Source: Siphonodentalium dalli
Taxonomy: Eukaryota > Mollusca > Scaphopoda > Gadilida > Siphonodentaliidae
Assembly (NCBI GenBank): GCA_032622095.1
Contig: CP136061.1
Span: 57,863,301-57,927,300 of the forward strand
DNA: 64,000 bases
Direction of reading: 5' to 3'
A model generated the notes under the pieces. It was given only the letters and a program-made list of their open reading frames with translations, did no database searches and was not told the DNA's origin. Shown here one piece after another: positions 36,206 to 49,640 of this stretch (position 1 is its first letter; every line of letters starts with the position of its first letter). The translations under genes and the position numbers were made by a program.

Positions 36206-36448
36206 TAGGTGCATCAGATCACCCACTTTCACATAAGTATAATTGTTCCATGTATTCTACCACCTATCAAAAAGGCTGAATCACTATTCCTTGTACATGT
36301 ACATAATTTCCTGAATTATTTACTAGTACTTGTGGGTTATGTTCTTGCTGATGTCAACTTGAACTTTGTATGAGAAGGCCATCTCTGTTGGCATGCATCA
36401 CTTCCTAAGTTATCCAGCTTTAAAGAAAACCACAAATCACATATAATA

Positions 36449-36668
36449 GTAACCCTTCCCTGTCTGGAGCGAAAACCCTGTGCCAATGCATTCTTTTATA
36501 TACGCGAGTCTCCCATAGAGAGCCTCACATATACATGTACATGTATGAGAGAATACATGGCCTAACAATATTTACCTTGACAAGCTTGAAGTTGTAAGCC
36601 AGTGCATTCTCTTATATATGCGAGGCTTCCAATGCAGTGCAGTGTGGCTCCAGTTTTAAAATGGTTAA
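36449..36668. mobile_element. B-prime TTAA element, copy 5
   Basis: GTAACCCTTCCCTGTCTGGA at the left, CCAATGCATTCTTTTATATA hairpin arms, AAATGGTTAA at the right. Diverged termini. Confidence 0.55.
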
Positions 36669-37984
36669 TAGCCATGTTTAGAATCATCAAATCTCACAAT
36701 TTTATGTGTAAAAAACTGCATTGTGCTTTGCAGTGGATCTCATGTATTGGTACAGTTAGTTCATTGGTATTTTATTAAATGTCATTTTCAACAGCAGTGG
36801 TCATATGGCACTGGAGACTTAAATTCCGGCTATGGCATTTATTTATTCCTCATCCCATTATTAGAAGAATTATACAGTGGTTCTATTCTTTACTCCATGC
36901 TGGAACATGTCCCAAGTCTTAGACTGTAAACATATTCTGCAGATATGCATCAAAAGTTACTTACAAAAAACATTGTACACCCGGGGAAGGTTGTACTTGT
37001 ACCACCAGCAGGTGTTTTGCCATTCAAGGATTTTCATGCCTTGCAGCAACATTGTTATAGTCGAAAGACACAGCATCACAGATGCATGTAACTGAAACTG
37101 CCCAATACAGTACATCTAAAAGTCAAAACATCCATTGTACTTCTCAATCAGACATGTCAGTAGTACTTTTGCATGCATTTATTCAGCTGCTTTTAAGGAT
37201 TTGGACTTGTTAAAGGCACGTGCAGCCTTAATTGTCGAAAATATTCATATTTGTTCTAAACACCGTAAACAGAAAAACATTAAAACGCATACAGTTCCGT
37301 TCATATATACGATGACCATCGCGTAAACAGCATGTTATAATAAAGACCTACTATATTTTACCTAAGCAAGAGCCTGATTGTGCTACAGAAGACAGCACAA
37401 TGCTACTGGCCAATCACACACAAATGGCATAAACGCTCTTTATTAATTCCATATCAGGTATTCATCAACAAAGAACGCTCTTTATGTTAAATTTACCATC
37501 ATAATATAAATAAACACCAGAAAAGTAACTTTTATGCTTTTGTTTACATAACAATGGTCAAAAATATGACAATAACATACTGTTTATGCGATATTTCTTA
37601 TTTGTATACGGACAAAGTCTATCTACATTTTGATGTTCTTTCTGTTTGTGACGGTTTTTGACGGGTGGAGATATTTTCACAGGATACCCACCGCCAAGGC
37701 CAACCGTGTCTTTAAAAAGCTCTAGTTTTTGTCATGTGATATACAAGATCTTCAACTCATTATGATTGGATCTAAGATTTTATGAAACGAGTTTCATAAA
37801 TTTATTTTGAGTGGACACTCATCGCAGAACCATGTGAGGAAGAATTATATTATATGACAGTATTTTCTTCATATGTCATGTAATTTTTTTACCTTAAATG
37901 TACTAAAAATCATGAAATTGATGTCATTACAGTTTTCTGATGTATATATTAATCAATGTTTTTGATCCCAATAAAAATTATTTT

Positions 37985-39295
37985 AAAAAAAAGAGTTTCA
38001 TAAATTTGATGGTGTCAGACCGATTTTCCGAAGACCTATTACTACGAAGGCCCACAACTCCGAAGACTCGATTCTCCGACGGCCCACAACTCCGAAGACC
38101 CGATTCTCCGACGGCCCATAACTCCGAAGATCCGATTCTCTGACGGCCCATAACTCCGAAGATCCGATTCTCCGAAAGCCCATAACTCCGAAGGGCCGAT
38201 TCTCCGAAGACCTATAACTCCGAAGACCTATAACTCCGAAGGCCCGATTCTCCGACGGCCCATAACTCCGAAGGTCCGATTCTCCGAAGGTCCGATTCTC
38301 CGAAGATTTTGTTTTATCGGGGTATTATCGTTTACTAAATAGTGTACAGTCCAGTGGCGAAGCCAAGGGGTCCCAAAATTCCTACTGCCCCCATTAAACC
38401 TCTACTTGCTATATCAGACAATATGGGCCCCTACCAAAACATGTCCAATGGCAATGTCATGTAAACGCCCGGAAATCGTTCATGGGGCATCAAAATATTC
38501 AAACCTTTTCTACTGCCCCCACCTAAATGGGAATCCTGCCCCGCCACTGACTATACACCAGATACTATAACGTTACGTTGGCCCATGAGATGCCAGAGTA
38601 AAATGTACAGGGGCGAGAAAAAGGGGCGAGTTCTGCCCCTTTGGCCCCCGTTCGCCCCTGTGCATGTTAGGCTACTCTGACATTCTTGCAGCGTTTCGTT
38701 ATAATATACCCGGTGCACACCAGTGGCGGAGCCAGGGTTCCCATTTAGGGGTGCACATTAATTAGCATATGTGGGGGATATGTTGGGGATATATCATGCA
38801 TATGATATGCCGAAAGCATATCACGAAGGCCTGATTTGCATGGGAGGGATCGCCCCCAATCGTTGGTCCGGGGGCTCCCCTGGGCAGGAACACTGTGAAT
38901 ATTTGAATGCCTAGGAGGGATTTCCGGACGTTTACATGACATTTGACATGTTTTTTGGGGGCGGTCTTCCCTAGGGCCCAATTGACTCCGCCACTGGACT
39001 GTACACTATTTAATAAGCGATAAAACATTATCTTCGGACGTTCGGAGTTATGGGCGTTCGGAGTTATAGGCCTTCGGAGTTATGGGCTTTCGGAGTTATG
39101 GGTCTTCGGAGTTATGGGATTTCGGAGAATCGGGACTTCGGAGTTATGGGCTTTCGGAGAATTGGGGCGTCGGAGAATCTGACCTTCGGAGAATCGGACC
39201 TTCGGAGTTATGGGTCTTCGGAAAAACGCTACGTAACCAATTTGATTCACAACTCGTCTACGTTGTGAATCAAATTTATCAAACGAGTTTCAGAA
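37985..39295. mobile_element. Giant foldback element with tandem-repeat arms
   Basis: The ~1.3 kb segment is a large imperfect inverted repeat centred near 38.64 kb. Outer arms carry GAGTTTCATAAATTTGA / TCAAATTTATCAAACGAGTT. Next come arrays of CTCCGAAGACCCGATTCTCC-type repeats (38020-38310) and the mirrored TTCGGAGTTATGGG array (39030-39230). Then TACTAAATAGTGTACAGTCC is mirrored by GGACTGTACACTATTTAATA. Inside are paired CAGTGGCG...CGCCACTG segments (38352-38550, 38722-38995) and mirrored AGGGGCGA sequences. Repeat-derived ORFs on both strands are not genes. Confidence 0.75.
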
Positions 39296-41139
39296 AATCT
39301 TCCATGTATATCCCAACATACCGGTAACTCGTTGAAGATCCTCTACAAATATCATTTAGTATTACTCCCGAGGCATTATTATTTTTCAGGTATATTATAT
39401 AATATTATTCCTGGACAGATAGTATTTTACATGTATATGTATGTACTACTACTCCTGGGGAATTATTATTTTACATGTATATAAATAGTATTACTCCTGG
39501 GGCACATCTGTGTGATGATGGAGGTTATGAGTGTCTAGGTGTTTACATAGGGCATAGACTTGTTGAATTTATGGATTCGGGAAGTACAGTACACTATAAG
39601 CCCACCACAGGACTGGTTCCCTCACCACTAATCAATCTGTTTACTAATGAGTAGAGCAAACATATGCCACTGCCTCTGTTTGCTCTACATGCCTGCTTAT
39701 TGTTCCCAGTTTTAACTCAGCAACCTATCTGACATGCTCTGACATTGGTCTAAAAGTATAGAGACAGCAAAGAAATATAATCATTCAATCCATTCCATAA
39801 TTACTCTGAAACTTAAATACAGCTTCCTGGGATTTGAGCAGATTCAGCACACCACCAGAATTTGAGTAGTTTCAGCCCCACCCCAGGATTTTGATGGATT
39901 TATCCAACACCCCCACCCCCAGTCATTAAGAAGCATCACACCATTGAAGCAATTATAAATCATGGTGAAGCTGGTTCCGGTGGTGGCAAAAAACTGAAGG
40001 GCAAGGGCGCACAACCTTCAAAAAGGAACTTCCCCCCCCCCCCCAATGTAAATGATGCACTTTTACAGGCGTCGTTCAAGAACAAGAATGCTCCCTGCTC
40101 TGCTGCCCTGTCTGTTTGAATCCCAATGCAATGTTCCAAATAAATATAGGGTATATTTAGAAGCCAGTATATTTACCTATTTAGCTCAGAAAGTTTCTCA
40201 GTACACATTTAATGAATGTCAGCCGTATTGATCCGTGAACATTATGTTCATGTTATAATTACCCCCATATAAATGTCAACTATCAAACCACAACCCTCAA
40301 GTCAACCCCGCCTAGAATTATTTACTAACTGCTGTCTCATCTTCCTTTATCATTTTTGACAAATACCACACACATTACTGCTTTGAATCGAACTTCGAGG
40401 ACTTGAAATTTGAGACTCAACATGACAGAGTTCATATCTGAGGACACCTCTTTCAATGTGTCGTTTATAGTGTCACAAATGAAGTTCTATCTCATTCGAA
40501 ATCATATGCGTGTTAATTATTCTCTGCATTAATTACGCTAGACACTTACCTACCCCAACGGGTATTTATCAAATCAATGTAGACTTACTTCAATGATAAA
40601 TATCTATTGTGACTCATCGAGTATTCATAATCTTTAATGTGAGGTTACCAGTGTGAAAGAAAGAGTGACAAATTGTTTGAAATGAGGATTCAAAGGTTTC
40701 TCTGTTCCGCCATGATAATCAATGCAGATGACTTTCCAAGATAATATATCTAAAATCTGGAATGGAAAACTTCAGCCCGCCCAACCGTGGTATTGACCAC
40801 AGAAGTTGAAAGTGTCTTTTACCTCTAAAGTTTAACATCTGAAGAATAGGGAAGACGAACGGGTATATAAGTAATTATATAACTTTTAGCATCTATGGGT
40901 TGGAAATATTTTATTGGACAAAACAATAATCAAAATAGTTCAACTTTTTATGACACCCTCCTTTCGAAGTCACAGGAAAAAAGAAAACGATCGGCCAACC
41001 AAAGATCAACTAATATAGTATTTTGTTGGTCTGAGCTAATTTTTGGAACACTGGCAGAGATTATATATCAGATTACCGTCTACATTCTAATTTTCACTTT
41101 TCATGTCATATAATATGATATAGCCACCACTGTCGTTAC

Positions 41140-41772
41140 CTGTATGTTAGTCGTAGACGGCATCGAAGAACTCCGGGACTTGAACTGACCCCGTCTGTGT
41201 ACAGCATCTGTTTTCCTGTTGTAATGCGGAGCGGCCGATTTCACATGCCCATCCCGTAAACTCTTCGACAAGGCCGACTTCCCTTCCTCGTATGTATCCC
41301 ATCTCCGGAAAGGAAAGGGCTTTGGTTCTGAAAGCAAATCCTTCAGACTCTGCGAACGGGTATCTTCTTCTAAATTCCTCAGTTTGCTCGGGACACCCTC
41401 ATAAATCTTCAACTCACTCAAAGACAGCGGATCGAACTTCCTAGATTTTCCGGTCGCTAACTCGTCTCCGCTTTCGGTCTCCGCTGCTTCTCGAATAACT
41501 TCCAAATCCTCGAAAATATCGTCGCGGTCATCTTCTCCTTCGTCGTCTTTCTCTAGCACGAAATATATAGGGTTTGGCTCACTATTTATCAAATCACGAA
41601 TAGCAGCTGCTAAAATAGCTCGGTGCTGCCCAGAAATAATTCCAATAGCGTCAAAAGCAGCCGAATTCAACAGTTTACATATTTCCAAGTCGTCGTATCC
41701 ATTATCTATGAACTCATCGGAATATTCGGATAATCCCAAACTGGCTAGCCATTTCTTAACCTGAGTTGCCAT
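41140..41772 (-). CDS. SAM-domain first coding exon of a SAMD5/SASH1-like gene (partial)
   Basis: Open frame of 211 codons starting at ATG 41772-41770 in strong context (A at -3, G at +4). The frame extends 8 codons upstream, but only to a GTG. The exon ends at 41140 with CAG followed by GTAACG, phase 0. Residues about 3-62 are a SAM domain with FIDNGYDDLEICK (21-33) and FDAIGI (40-45). YFVLE follows (70-74), then an acidic stretch of E/D (74-100), LKDLLSEPKPFPFRRW (143-158) and DTYEEGKSAL (159-168). The last motif matches DAYEEGKSAL of the exon at 59.2 kb, so the similarity extends beyond the SAM fold and the two exons are paralogues. A basic Ser/Arg-rich tail (170-205) precedes the donor. 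The role is probably that of a scaffold in signalling, as for SASH1; this is family knowledge, not seen here. Confidence in coding is high; assignment to the same gene as the other exons is inferred. Confidence 0.85.
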
Positions 41773-41773
41773 G

Positions 41774-41845
41774 TTAACCACCCTGCGCGACGCCACATTG
41801 CTCGCAGTTGGTGTCAGAAGTGGGATTCCATCGAAATGTTGACAT
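41774..41845 (-). promoter_or_regulatory. Upstream ORF ending 1 nt before the SAM-exon ATG
   Basis: A 23-codon ORF begins at ATG 41845-41843 (G at -3) and ends with TAA at 41776-41774. One C separates that stop from the main ATG (TAACATGG). The open frame continues upstream without an ATG to about 41971. A second, 12-codon upstream ORF starts at ATG 41951-41949 in strong context (A at -3, G at +4). The same stop-next-to-start arrangement occurs at the paralogous exon at 59.7 kb. Confidence 0.45.
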
Positions 41846-43245
41846 TACTTGAATAACTGTCGACACAGTGTGCTCATTCTCGTCTTCGGATCGATGAATA
41901 GGTATATCGCTTTCATCTAGCGCAGACGACAGTGTCGTTAACTCCGCCCATTTATTTACCTCACCTGTCAACTACAACTCTATTCGTGACCATCGAACTG
42001 AATTATGTATAGTGTATCATTGTGGATTTCCCTCGGGCGCCAGTGAATGAGATTAATAAGAAAAGTACATAATATTGGCTCAATGACCTGGGAAACATGC
42101 AACAATTATGCATGTGTGTGCCAAGCTGACGCACAGCGGGTGGGAAGAATAAACCCTGGTCTGATACATATGTTATATTAATCAGCAACACAACCACATG
42201 TTGATACAACTCAACACAACTATGTACACCCATGATGTAAGCAACACGACCGTGCGTGGCTGGGTTTGGTAACAAGCAACCTCGCTATAGTGGCAGTTAT
42301 GCAAACCACTTGGTATTAAATATCGTGAAAAGCGGTTACAGTTGCCAACTGGACAAGCTCTGTATACCGATGTCGAGACATTCAGCAAGTGCCGTATGCA
42401 ATGAGTACGTTCTGGGGCTGTTAACGATTTCAACAAGTAAACAGTCGTTATATCCGTGATGTACATGTACCGATTTCAAATTACGCGAGACACGCGACCA
42501 AAGGTCAAAGTACCATATCAGCAGCGAAATGTATTTAAATATGCATGCGAAACAGGTAGGCCTACCGAGATCGAAATCTAAAAATTCCGTGACGCAACAT
42601 CAACGACAAACAGCCATGCTATACTATTCTCGTGCGATCAAAGAAGGGGTTCTCTGTTCATAATACCCAATAAGTGGAAATTTCAAAACAAAATTATCAG
42701 TGGGGAGAAAAAAGAAATTTAGATACCAAAATATATGTACATGTATAATTATAGGCATGTAGCTCTTGGGCACAAAACAAGCCTATTTAAATGATTTAGG
42801 TGTATGTATTTATTCATTTATTTATTCACTCATTCGTCTATTCATTCACTCCTTTCCTTCTTTCCATCGTGCATTCATTATGAGATCTATCCAATATTAG
42901 CCGCAATGGAAATCACCACAACGTACATGCATGTGGGGATTAATTGAACGAAATTTCTTAAATCCGATTAAAAGCCAATACAAAGCTGCAAGCGAAACAG
43001 GGACGTCCAGCAAGGTTACAAAACACCTGGCGGAGATCCGACAATTAGTCCGCGTGTTAACCTGGACACAGATTAAATGACCGGAAACTACATCAAACCA
43101 GCCGTGAATGACCAAAAATAGCCGGAGGACAAACTCGAAATCTGACGCATTTATGGGACTTCCGACACTCTGCGGGCAATAAATGGGCTCAATTGTTTGA
43201 TGCAGACAGACTTGACCACAAAGTCGGACCGCGTACTGTGATACA

Positions 43246-43302
43246 ATGGCGGACAAACATCAGTCGGCACAGACATACGAAGACATGGAGGACTTTATGA
43301 CG
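43246..43302 (+). CDS. Candidate first coding exon of a plus-strand gene
   Basis: ATGGCGG at 43246 has a strong start context (A at -3, G at +4) and opens 19 codons rich in E, D, Q and M (TYEDMEDFM). The codons end ACG followed by GTAAAT, a plausible donor, at 43302. The surrounding 150 bases contain CpG, unlike most of the window. It points away from the SAM exon at 41.8 kb, so the two could share a divergent promoter region. No downstream partner exon was recognised and the product is unknown. It could equally be chance, because 19 codons is short. Confidence 0.3.
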
Positions 43303-44084
43303 GTAAATCAGAAGATGACAACGGTATAGCCGATATATAGCTTCATGGTATGCACAGTTAACCCAAGTGAGTTCATGAACATTCTTTCGACAAATGAATA
43401 TGACGAAGTACATGGGACACAATGTCTGGTTTCATGTTACCAGACGCAGACTTATTAACAATCAAACAATATACTTTTGCCGGCATATGACGATTGCGAA
43501 GGTATAAATATACACCTTGTATAATGTATATAGAGGGTACCGGTACATGCAGAAGTAATACCGGTTATTCACAGACCGAATATCTTTGGATCGACCAGAC
43601 ACATGCAGGTAGACCCAACTATTACAATGCTAATACATATACAAGTGTAAAATGTTATAAATGATAGTAATTATACCATTACCCCACATCATTTAGATTC
43701 CCGAAGGAGGTACGGTATATGGCCTATATATTTAGGACACGATTTTTGTTATAGCCATGACATATCGACACTTACCTTTCGTGGCACGCGCCAATTGCAG
43801 TGGAAACATCGAAAATATGCTGATAGCCAACTAGAGGTGCATGTGTGACTGTCTCAATGGCACTAACGATACTCCCCCGTGTTTTTAAAACACTAAGATG
43901 TTTCAGATGTCAATAAACATTTTTACATTCAGCTAAAATAATAAAAGAACAGATTCCCATTGCAAGTGCGCAACCCAAACCCCTAACCCTAAACCTATTG
44001 ACCGAAAAATGTAGGAATTAAAGCTCAGACCAAATTACGCATGTTGCAAAACATTTATAAGTCGAAAAAGGGGAATAACTCCAC

Positions 44085-44265
44085 ATAAAAAAAGTCGGAC
44101 AGACGTCATAATCGCAGGTGCACAGGTTACCATGGTGGTTGATGTCTGTGCCAAGTTTCACGGACAATGGTTAAAAAACGACTGAGAAAAACTCCCGACA
44201 AATTTGTGTCCACGGACTACGGACGGACAAGCCGATTCGTTCCGGGGGGTATAATTAAACTAGAG
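44085..44265 (+). repeat. Decayed repeat ending in a GGACGGACAAGC motif
   Basis: GTCGGACAGACGTCATAATC, GTGCCAAGTTTCACGGACAA and CTACGGACGGACAAGCCGAT resemble dispersed invertebrate repeat ends. Boundaries unknown. Confidence 0.35.
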
Positions 44266-44817
44266 TTGCAAATGCACCCAGTGTACACTGTTAGCATGAC
44301 CAACCTTCAATAGCCGTCAATTAAACGCATATATGGGACACTGATATTCGTGTAAAACAACAGTCTTCGACAGCATTACATTCCAGGATGTCACGACAAA
44401 CAATAAACGGTCCGGGACATAACGCATCTGCGGAAATGAAATTTCAATCAAAAGAATTAAATGGAATGGAGGAAATTTATAAGTTCCTTGTCGGAGAAAA
44501 TTAGCATCCCCTTTACATGAGATAGCGCTAGATCGTCAATCAGTTCCACGATTCGTGATGTATCTCATAAATAATTGCGACAGCCACACGCGCAGCAACC
44601 GGACAGTCGCTTGTATTGGTAATTATATTACCATTGGCGAATGTATTTGTGCCCTGGGTTAAACATATTCTTAAGTTCGTTGGTCGCCATTTGTGACCAC
44701 ACACGACTTGCAAACTACAAGGCAGACTAGCATGAGCTTAGCTGGGGCTGAATGCAGCTTGCACACAGTGCAAATATCAAACCAAACCCTTCATATATAT
44801 ACCAAATACCCGTTGAC

Positions 44818-45065
44818 GAGTAATTCCCTTTGGAAATATTCAAATAAGTTCAACAAACGACCATTGGACCATAGGCCGTTTGTTAAACTGATTCTCTCAA
44901 CATTTCCCACCAATGAATGAATCATTCTGCTCTTGAATTATCTGTTGTTCTTATGTTATCGCTTGCTGTATTTACCAGAACACCCTCCAAATTAATAATA
45001 GACCGTTACAATGCATATTTTTATAACTGAATAGGAGAATCCAATTAGCATAGGAAGGGTTACAT
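44818..45065. repeat. Family D related repeat
   Basis: Shares in order: TTCCCTTTGGAAATATTC, AAGTTCAACAAACGACCA, CCCTCCAAATTAATAATAGA and TTTATAACTGAATAGGAGA with the copy at 45.8 kb, and the last parts with 14.7 kb in inverse. Boundaries approximate. Confidence 0.5.
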
Positions 45066-45789
45066 CAACTGGATTCCACTAAAGTCAAAGTGGAAATAAC
45101 AGAATTTTTTTTTTTTTGACAAAGCGAATCACAAATTCAGGAGAAGTAACTCTAAACAACACACGTCACAATCCCATACTCATATACGGTGTATGGGATA
45201 CAAACAGGGTGAGTACATCCATTTGTAATTTTGTATACGTATACTATAGTACAACCTCAATACAATTACATTTGTTCTCGGTTGCTTGATTCCATGTCCA
45301 TGGAATCGACCGTCACATGACCTACTTCGAATTAAAAGCATAGCGGCTTCATCACTTGCAGCTTTCACTGCATAAGTGCTTGAGAAACAAGATAAAACGC
45401 CAGTGTACACGAAGATAACAAAAGACTTCCTGCGCGGTGTCGGCCAAGAACCATGGTTTCTTAGATCCATCGGAAGAGATTATCAATGATCAACTTCAAG
45501 CGTGGCATCTGATTACACGACGTATAGGGAGATCAGCCCTTATATATAGCGTCACATTGATTTTATGGTACGAGTTATAGCATGCAAGCACATGCCATAT
45601 ACATACCGGTATCTGTGTTCGCTGAGTCGGCATTTACTGAATATAGACATGGTCCAGAGATCCGATAGAGAACCGAAAGGATTAATGTAACAGAAATAGA
45701 AACCATACATGTATATATATGGCGTTCCGACAGTAAGACGCTCAACACCACGTTTTGTATTTACCCTTCACAGACGAAACACGCATTGC

Positions 45790-46028
45790 CAAGTAGTTAT
45801 CCCTTGGGAAATGTTATGAGGAATAAGTTCAACAGGCGACCATTTGTTGAAATTTAAATATTATCTGAACATTTCCCTCAATAAATATGACTCTTGACAT
45901 CATCACTTTTGTAATATGTCGTATGTTTATATGTCACTCGAACATCCCTCCAAATGAATAATAAACCATTTCAATGTATACTGTTATAACTGAATGGGAT
46001 AATCTACTTAGTATAGACAGGGATGTCC
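45790..46028. repeat. Family D related repeat
   Basis: Parallel copy of the repeat at 44.8 kb: TATCCCTTGGGAAATG, AAGTTCAACAGGCGACCATT, TTATCTGAACATTTCCCTCA, CCCTCCAAATGAATAATAAA, GTTATAACTGAATGGGATAA. Boundaries approximate. Confidence 0.5.
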
Positions 46029-46604
46029 CACGCGACTATCTTTTGGTTGACTTCGGCTGCGTCCTGTCCGATTTGTAGTTGACTAACGCTGACGTTTGAG
46101 TCAGAACGAACAGAAGTATAATTATACCGGTGTATATACCGTATATATAATTATTTTTACAAAAATAGGGTGACCAGTTAGCTCAACATAACATACCCCA
46201 CTTACGTCGACCTCATCATAACTCTGTATTATTAATATATGTTGTGCTCTGCTGATGGGCATGCATAGTGTCCAAATATATGTTATGGGCTCAAACGACA
46301 ATCAAGGGGCATGCCATTCTCATTTTTTCCGTTTACAAGATATACATATCTTATCTGGTCGCGCTAATTTTGACATCGCATTAAATCCAACCTGGAGTGA
46401 CCTCATATATATCTCTAGCGACATAGCGCGGCCATAGCGTCTGTCATCGATATTGACTTGCTGATATGATACCGGTATGTCATATTCTAGCTATACATGT
46501 AAATATGTCATCATAAGCACTCCAAAAAGCCCGAAACGCTTGGGTTATCGACTTCCGTGTCCAGATAAGGTCCGCAGCTGATATAAGGAGCATAATAAAG
46601 ACGA

Positions 46605-46735
46605 CCGGCTATACATACATATGAAGCCCGACTATACATATATATGAAGCCCGACTATACATATATATGAAGCCCGACTATGCATATATATGAAGCCCGA
46701 CTATACATATATATGAAGCCCGATTACATATATTA
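46605..46735 (+). repeat. 23-bp tandem repeat, about 5 copies
   Basis: GAAGCCCGACTATACATATA-TAT units start at 46623, 46646, 46669, 46692 and 46715. Confidence 0.9.
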
Positions 46736-49640
46736 AACAACAGTACTGAACTCTGAGGTTCCCCATCTACCGGTATATGTATACAACTACCGGTATATAT
46801 GCATATTCACGCCATAATGTAGTACATATCAGCACAAACTTAGCAGCAAAATGTCACATTATATATGAGCACATGCATGTAATAATCTTCCATTGTATAA
46901 ATGAAAGCTACCGCTTGTGGAACTGTCAAAAGAAATGCCCGGGGTACCGGTGTGCAAAATATCGTCAGATCACCAGCTTCACAAGAAGCGTTCGTGGTTA
47001 AATGCATGGGAATCAAATTAACGCGAGAAACCACCAGACCTATAATAGTATACGGCATCGGTATATATTTTACGTGCAAAAACCACTACTTGGCGGTTGT
47101 GCCCCTGACCCTATAGTGCAATCAAAACTATGAAAGGTACATTATTATCGAAGTGAAACAGACCATAGGTGATACCGGGGTTACACGGGGCTCTCATTAA
47201 CTATAATCTCTGTCAGATTTAATTAAAGCCAATTAGCTGTGTAACGAGGTTCCGGTATAACACACACACAGATATACTCCTTAATGCCGGTAGTAAAGGG
47301 AGATAATTCCGATATCAAGGGAGATAATTGCCAATCTGATTCGACGCATAACAAGACCTATCCCCAATCTCACAATAAACACGAAATTACGTCATAAAAT
47401 TTTGGGTATATATGCAATATAGTATTGCGAGAATAGAGTTTATGGACACTTCGGTTGTCAGCGAAGAGCTGCGCATGGGACAATGCGGATTTGTTTGGTT
47501 ATTTATGTTGACTGGTCCTGGACTATATACCTTTCCATCGCTATATATAGTCTCTTTCATTATCCAGCCAGTACCGTTCACTGTCCCGTTCCTCCCCAAG
47601 ACGTCACACAAGCACATCTTACGATTGAAGGCTCTTATTTGGGCGTGTAATGGGAGGGCACGTTACAGAGCGATAACCAGGGACGAGTCTATGGGTTGTG
47701 TTGATCCAGCTGATACATGTATACGGTACGTCATATCGCTACGCGTGTTGTCAGACAGTTCCATTGGCACACCGTACACGCGACAGACCGCACATAACTA
47801 TTGTAATAGAAGTTCAAGCCACTACATCTGTAGAAACCATCATCAAGTGGTACACAACTAATAACCTTGCCAAGATGCCAGAGGGTCCCATGCATGCGAA
47901 TCCCTATACCGACATATATGTATGGATAGGGACATCCAAACAAAAAGTCACATGCAATTGTAGTCTCCTCCCATTCAGCTGGAACTCTTCCGACCATGCA
48001 TATATTGGTGCTTCAGAGAAGTATTATGTACTTGTTCGGGTGCGTAAACTGATAAGTTAGTACCCAGGCACTATGCCAACTGGAGGAATGTAACATTCTA
48101 CTAACATCGCCGAAAATCTCAAACAAAACGACCATATCACTCCATTACAAACATCGTCTGAACTATGCTCAATTGTAAATATTTACTACTCGATTCGGGA
48201 CGCATCTATCTACGATAAACTAACGAAAACGATTTCGCCATCGAGAGTCACTGCATTTAATTAATATATAAGAATGATGGTGTGTGTTGTCATAACTTGT
48301 CAATTTGGATATACATCTGTAAACAATTACTACATTGAACAAGATTATTCTCTAATTGTATTCGATCACCCTTGCCTGAGTGTTTCACATCACTTTAACA
48401 GCAATTATAAGACTGTACATGTGTAGGTACAATTCGGAACATTCTGACCCATGCAAGGGTGGGGTACAAATAACATATCACCTATCAGTATACCGCCTAT
48501 CGGTATTTGGAAAGTTTCTATAGTTCAAGAAGTTGGACACCCACCGAAAGTAGACACTCTAACAACACCCGAGGACGGAGTTAAACGGTTACGGTAAATG
48601 CCCGCATGCACCCAGTAAATTATAGTAACGTCTGCGTGCCATTTTATTTGAGAATATTGATATTCGGCAATTAACCAAACAGTAAGAAACAGTGAAATGT
48701 AAACATTTCAGATCGACGTCGGGATATTAAAACCGAAATCAGATCAAGCAATTTCAATTTGAAAGGTCGGCGACATTCCACACCAACAATAAATGACATT
48801 TGATAAGTACTTCGATATTGTGTACACACGGATAAGTTCACATAATTGAAACTAGAGTGCGGTAATTTCGGTAATACTCACAAGCCCACCCACACAGGGT
48901 GACGGCGCTCATGCAGGCAACGCATGTGCTTCATATACCGCAGTAAACAAGCCATTCGAGCCCACCAATGCACAATCTTTATAATTAAACGGGCCTACAT
49001 ATTCAATTTAAAATATGAAATTGTTTCAAACTTAAGGTCCAAAACTCAGACATGCAGTTTCAGTCACGAGTGCACGTGTCAACTTAATGGCACGAGCTTA
49101 TTTCTATGTTTAAATGGCATTTATAATTCAAGCAGTACGTTAAATTAAAAGAGTATCATATGCAAACGAAAACACCAAAATCAATGCAGCTGTGAAATTG
49201 AGAAATACGATACATTGGACTAAATTATATTAACGTATTCTACTAATCTACAATTAGTACGCCAACGGAGTCACTGCGTGTTATTAATATATATTTACAC
49301 ACTAAGTGTTGTCATCACTAAATCCAGCATTCTGATTGGTCGGCGCCCACGTGGCTAGTTGCAGTTATTTCTCGGTGAATGCGCAACGCCTCATGACACC
49401 AAGCTAATAACACCATCGATACGTCATTAGGTTTGGAAAGACGAACGCGTAATGTTTTGGGCGCATTTGGACTCGCGCAGGACTGACTTAATACATCATC
49501 GGGTTTCAATATGAAGAGAAATTGTTCCTATTAACTTTTGCCAAGGGTGCTATTGGGTATTTTGGGCTGATCTTGTCACGATACACTTTTCGATTTAAAT
49601 AAATTTACAAAAGTGGCTTTTTCGCTAAATGTATATAAAT

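Larger units (their letters stand above)
27057..41139 (-). other. Presumed ~14 kb intron
   Basis: Lies between the coiled-coil exon and the 41 kb SAM exon. It contains two hAT-like elements, five foldback MITEs, one B-prime element and the giant foldback. 32.2-34.8 and 39.3-41.1 kb hold nothing recognised beyond short poly-C runs. Confidence 0.4.

Noticed and set aside
38745-39327. Several overlapping ORFs on both strands with repeats such as SELWAFGVMGLRSYG
   Set aside because: They are translations of the foldback arms' short tandem repeats; the mirrored arm gives similar ORFs on the other strand.
41773-41971. N-terminal extension of the 41 kb SAM protein or a separate 65-codon protein
   Set aside because: The SAM frame extends only to a GTG and the other frame begins with TTG; neither has an ATG at its start. 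The nearest in-frame ATG gives only the 23-codon upstream ORF.
47412-48060. Overlapping plus-strand ORFs of 149 and 120 codons
   Set aside because: Composition is not protein-like, they overlap in different frames, the first begins at a weak start, and no domain is recognised.
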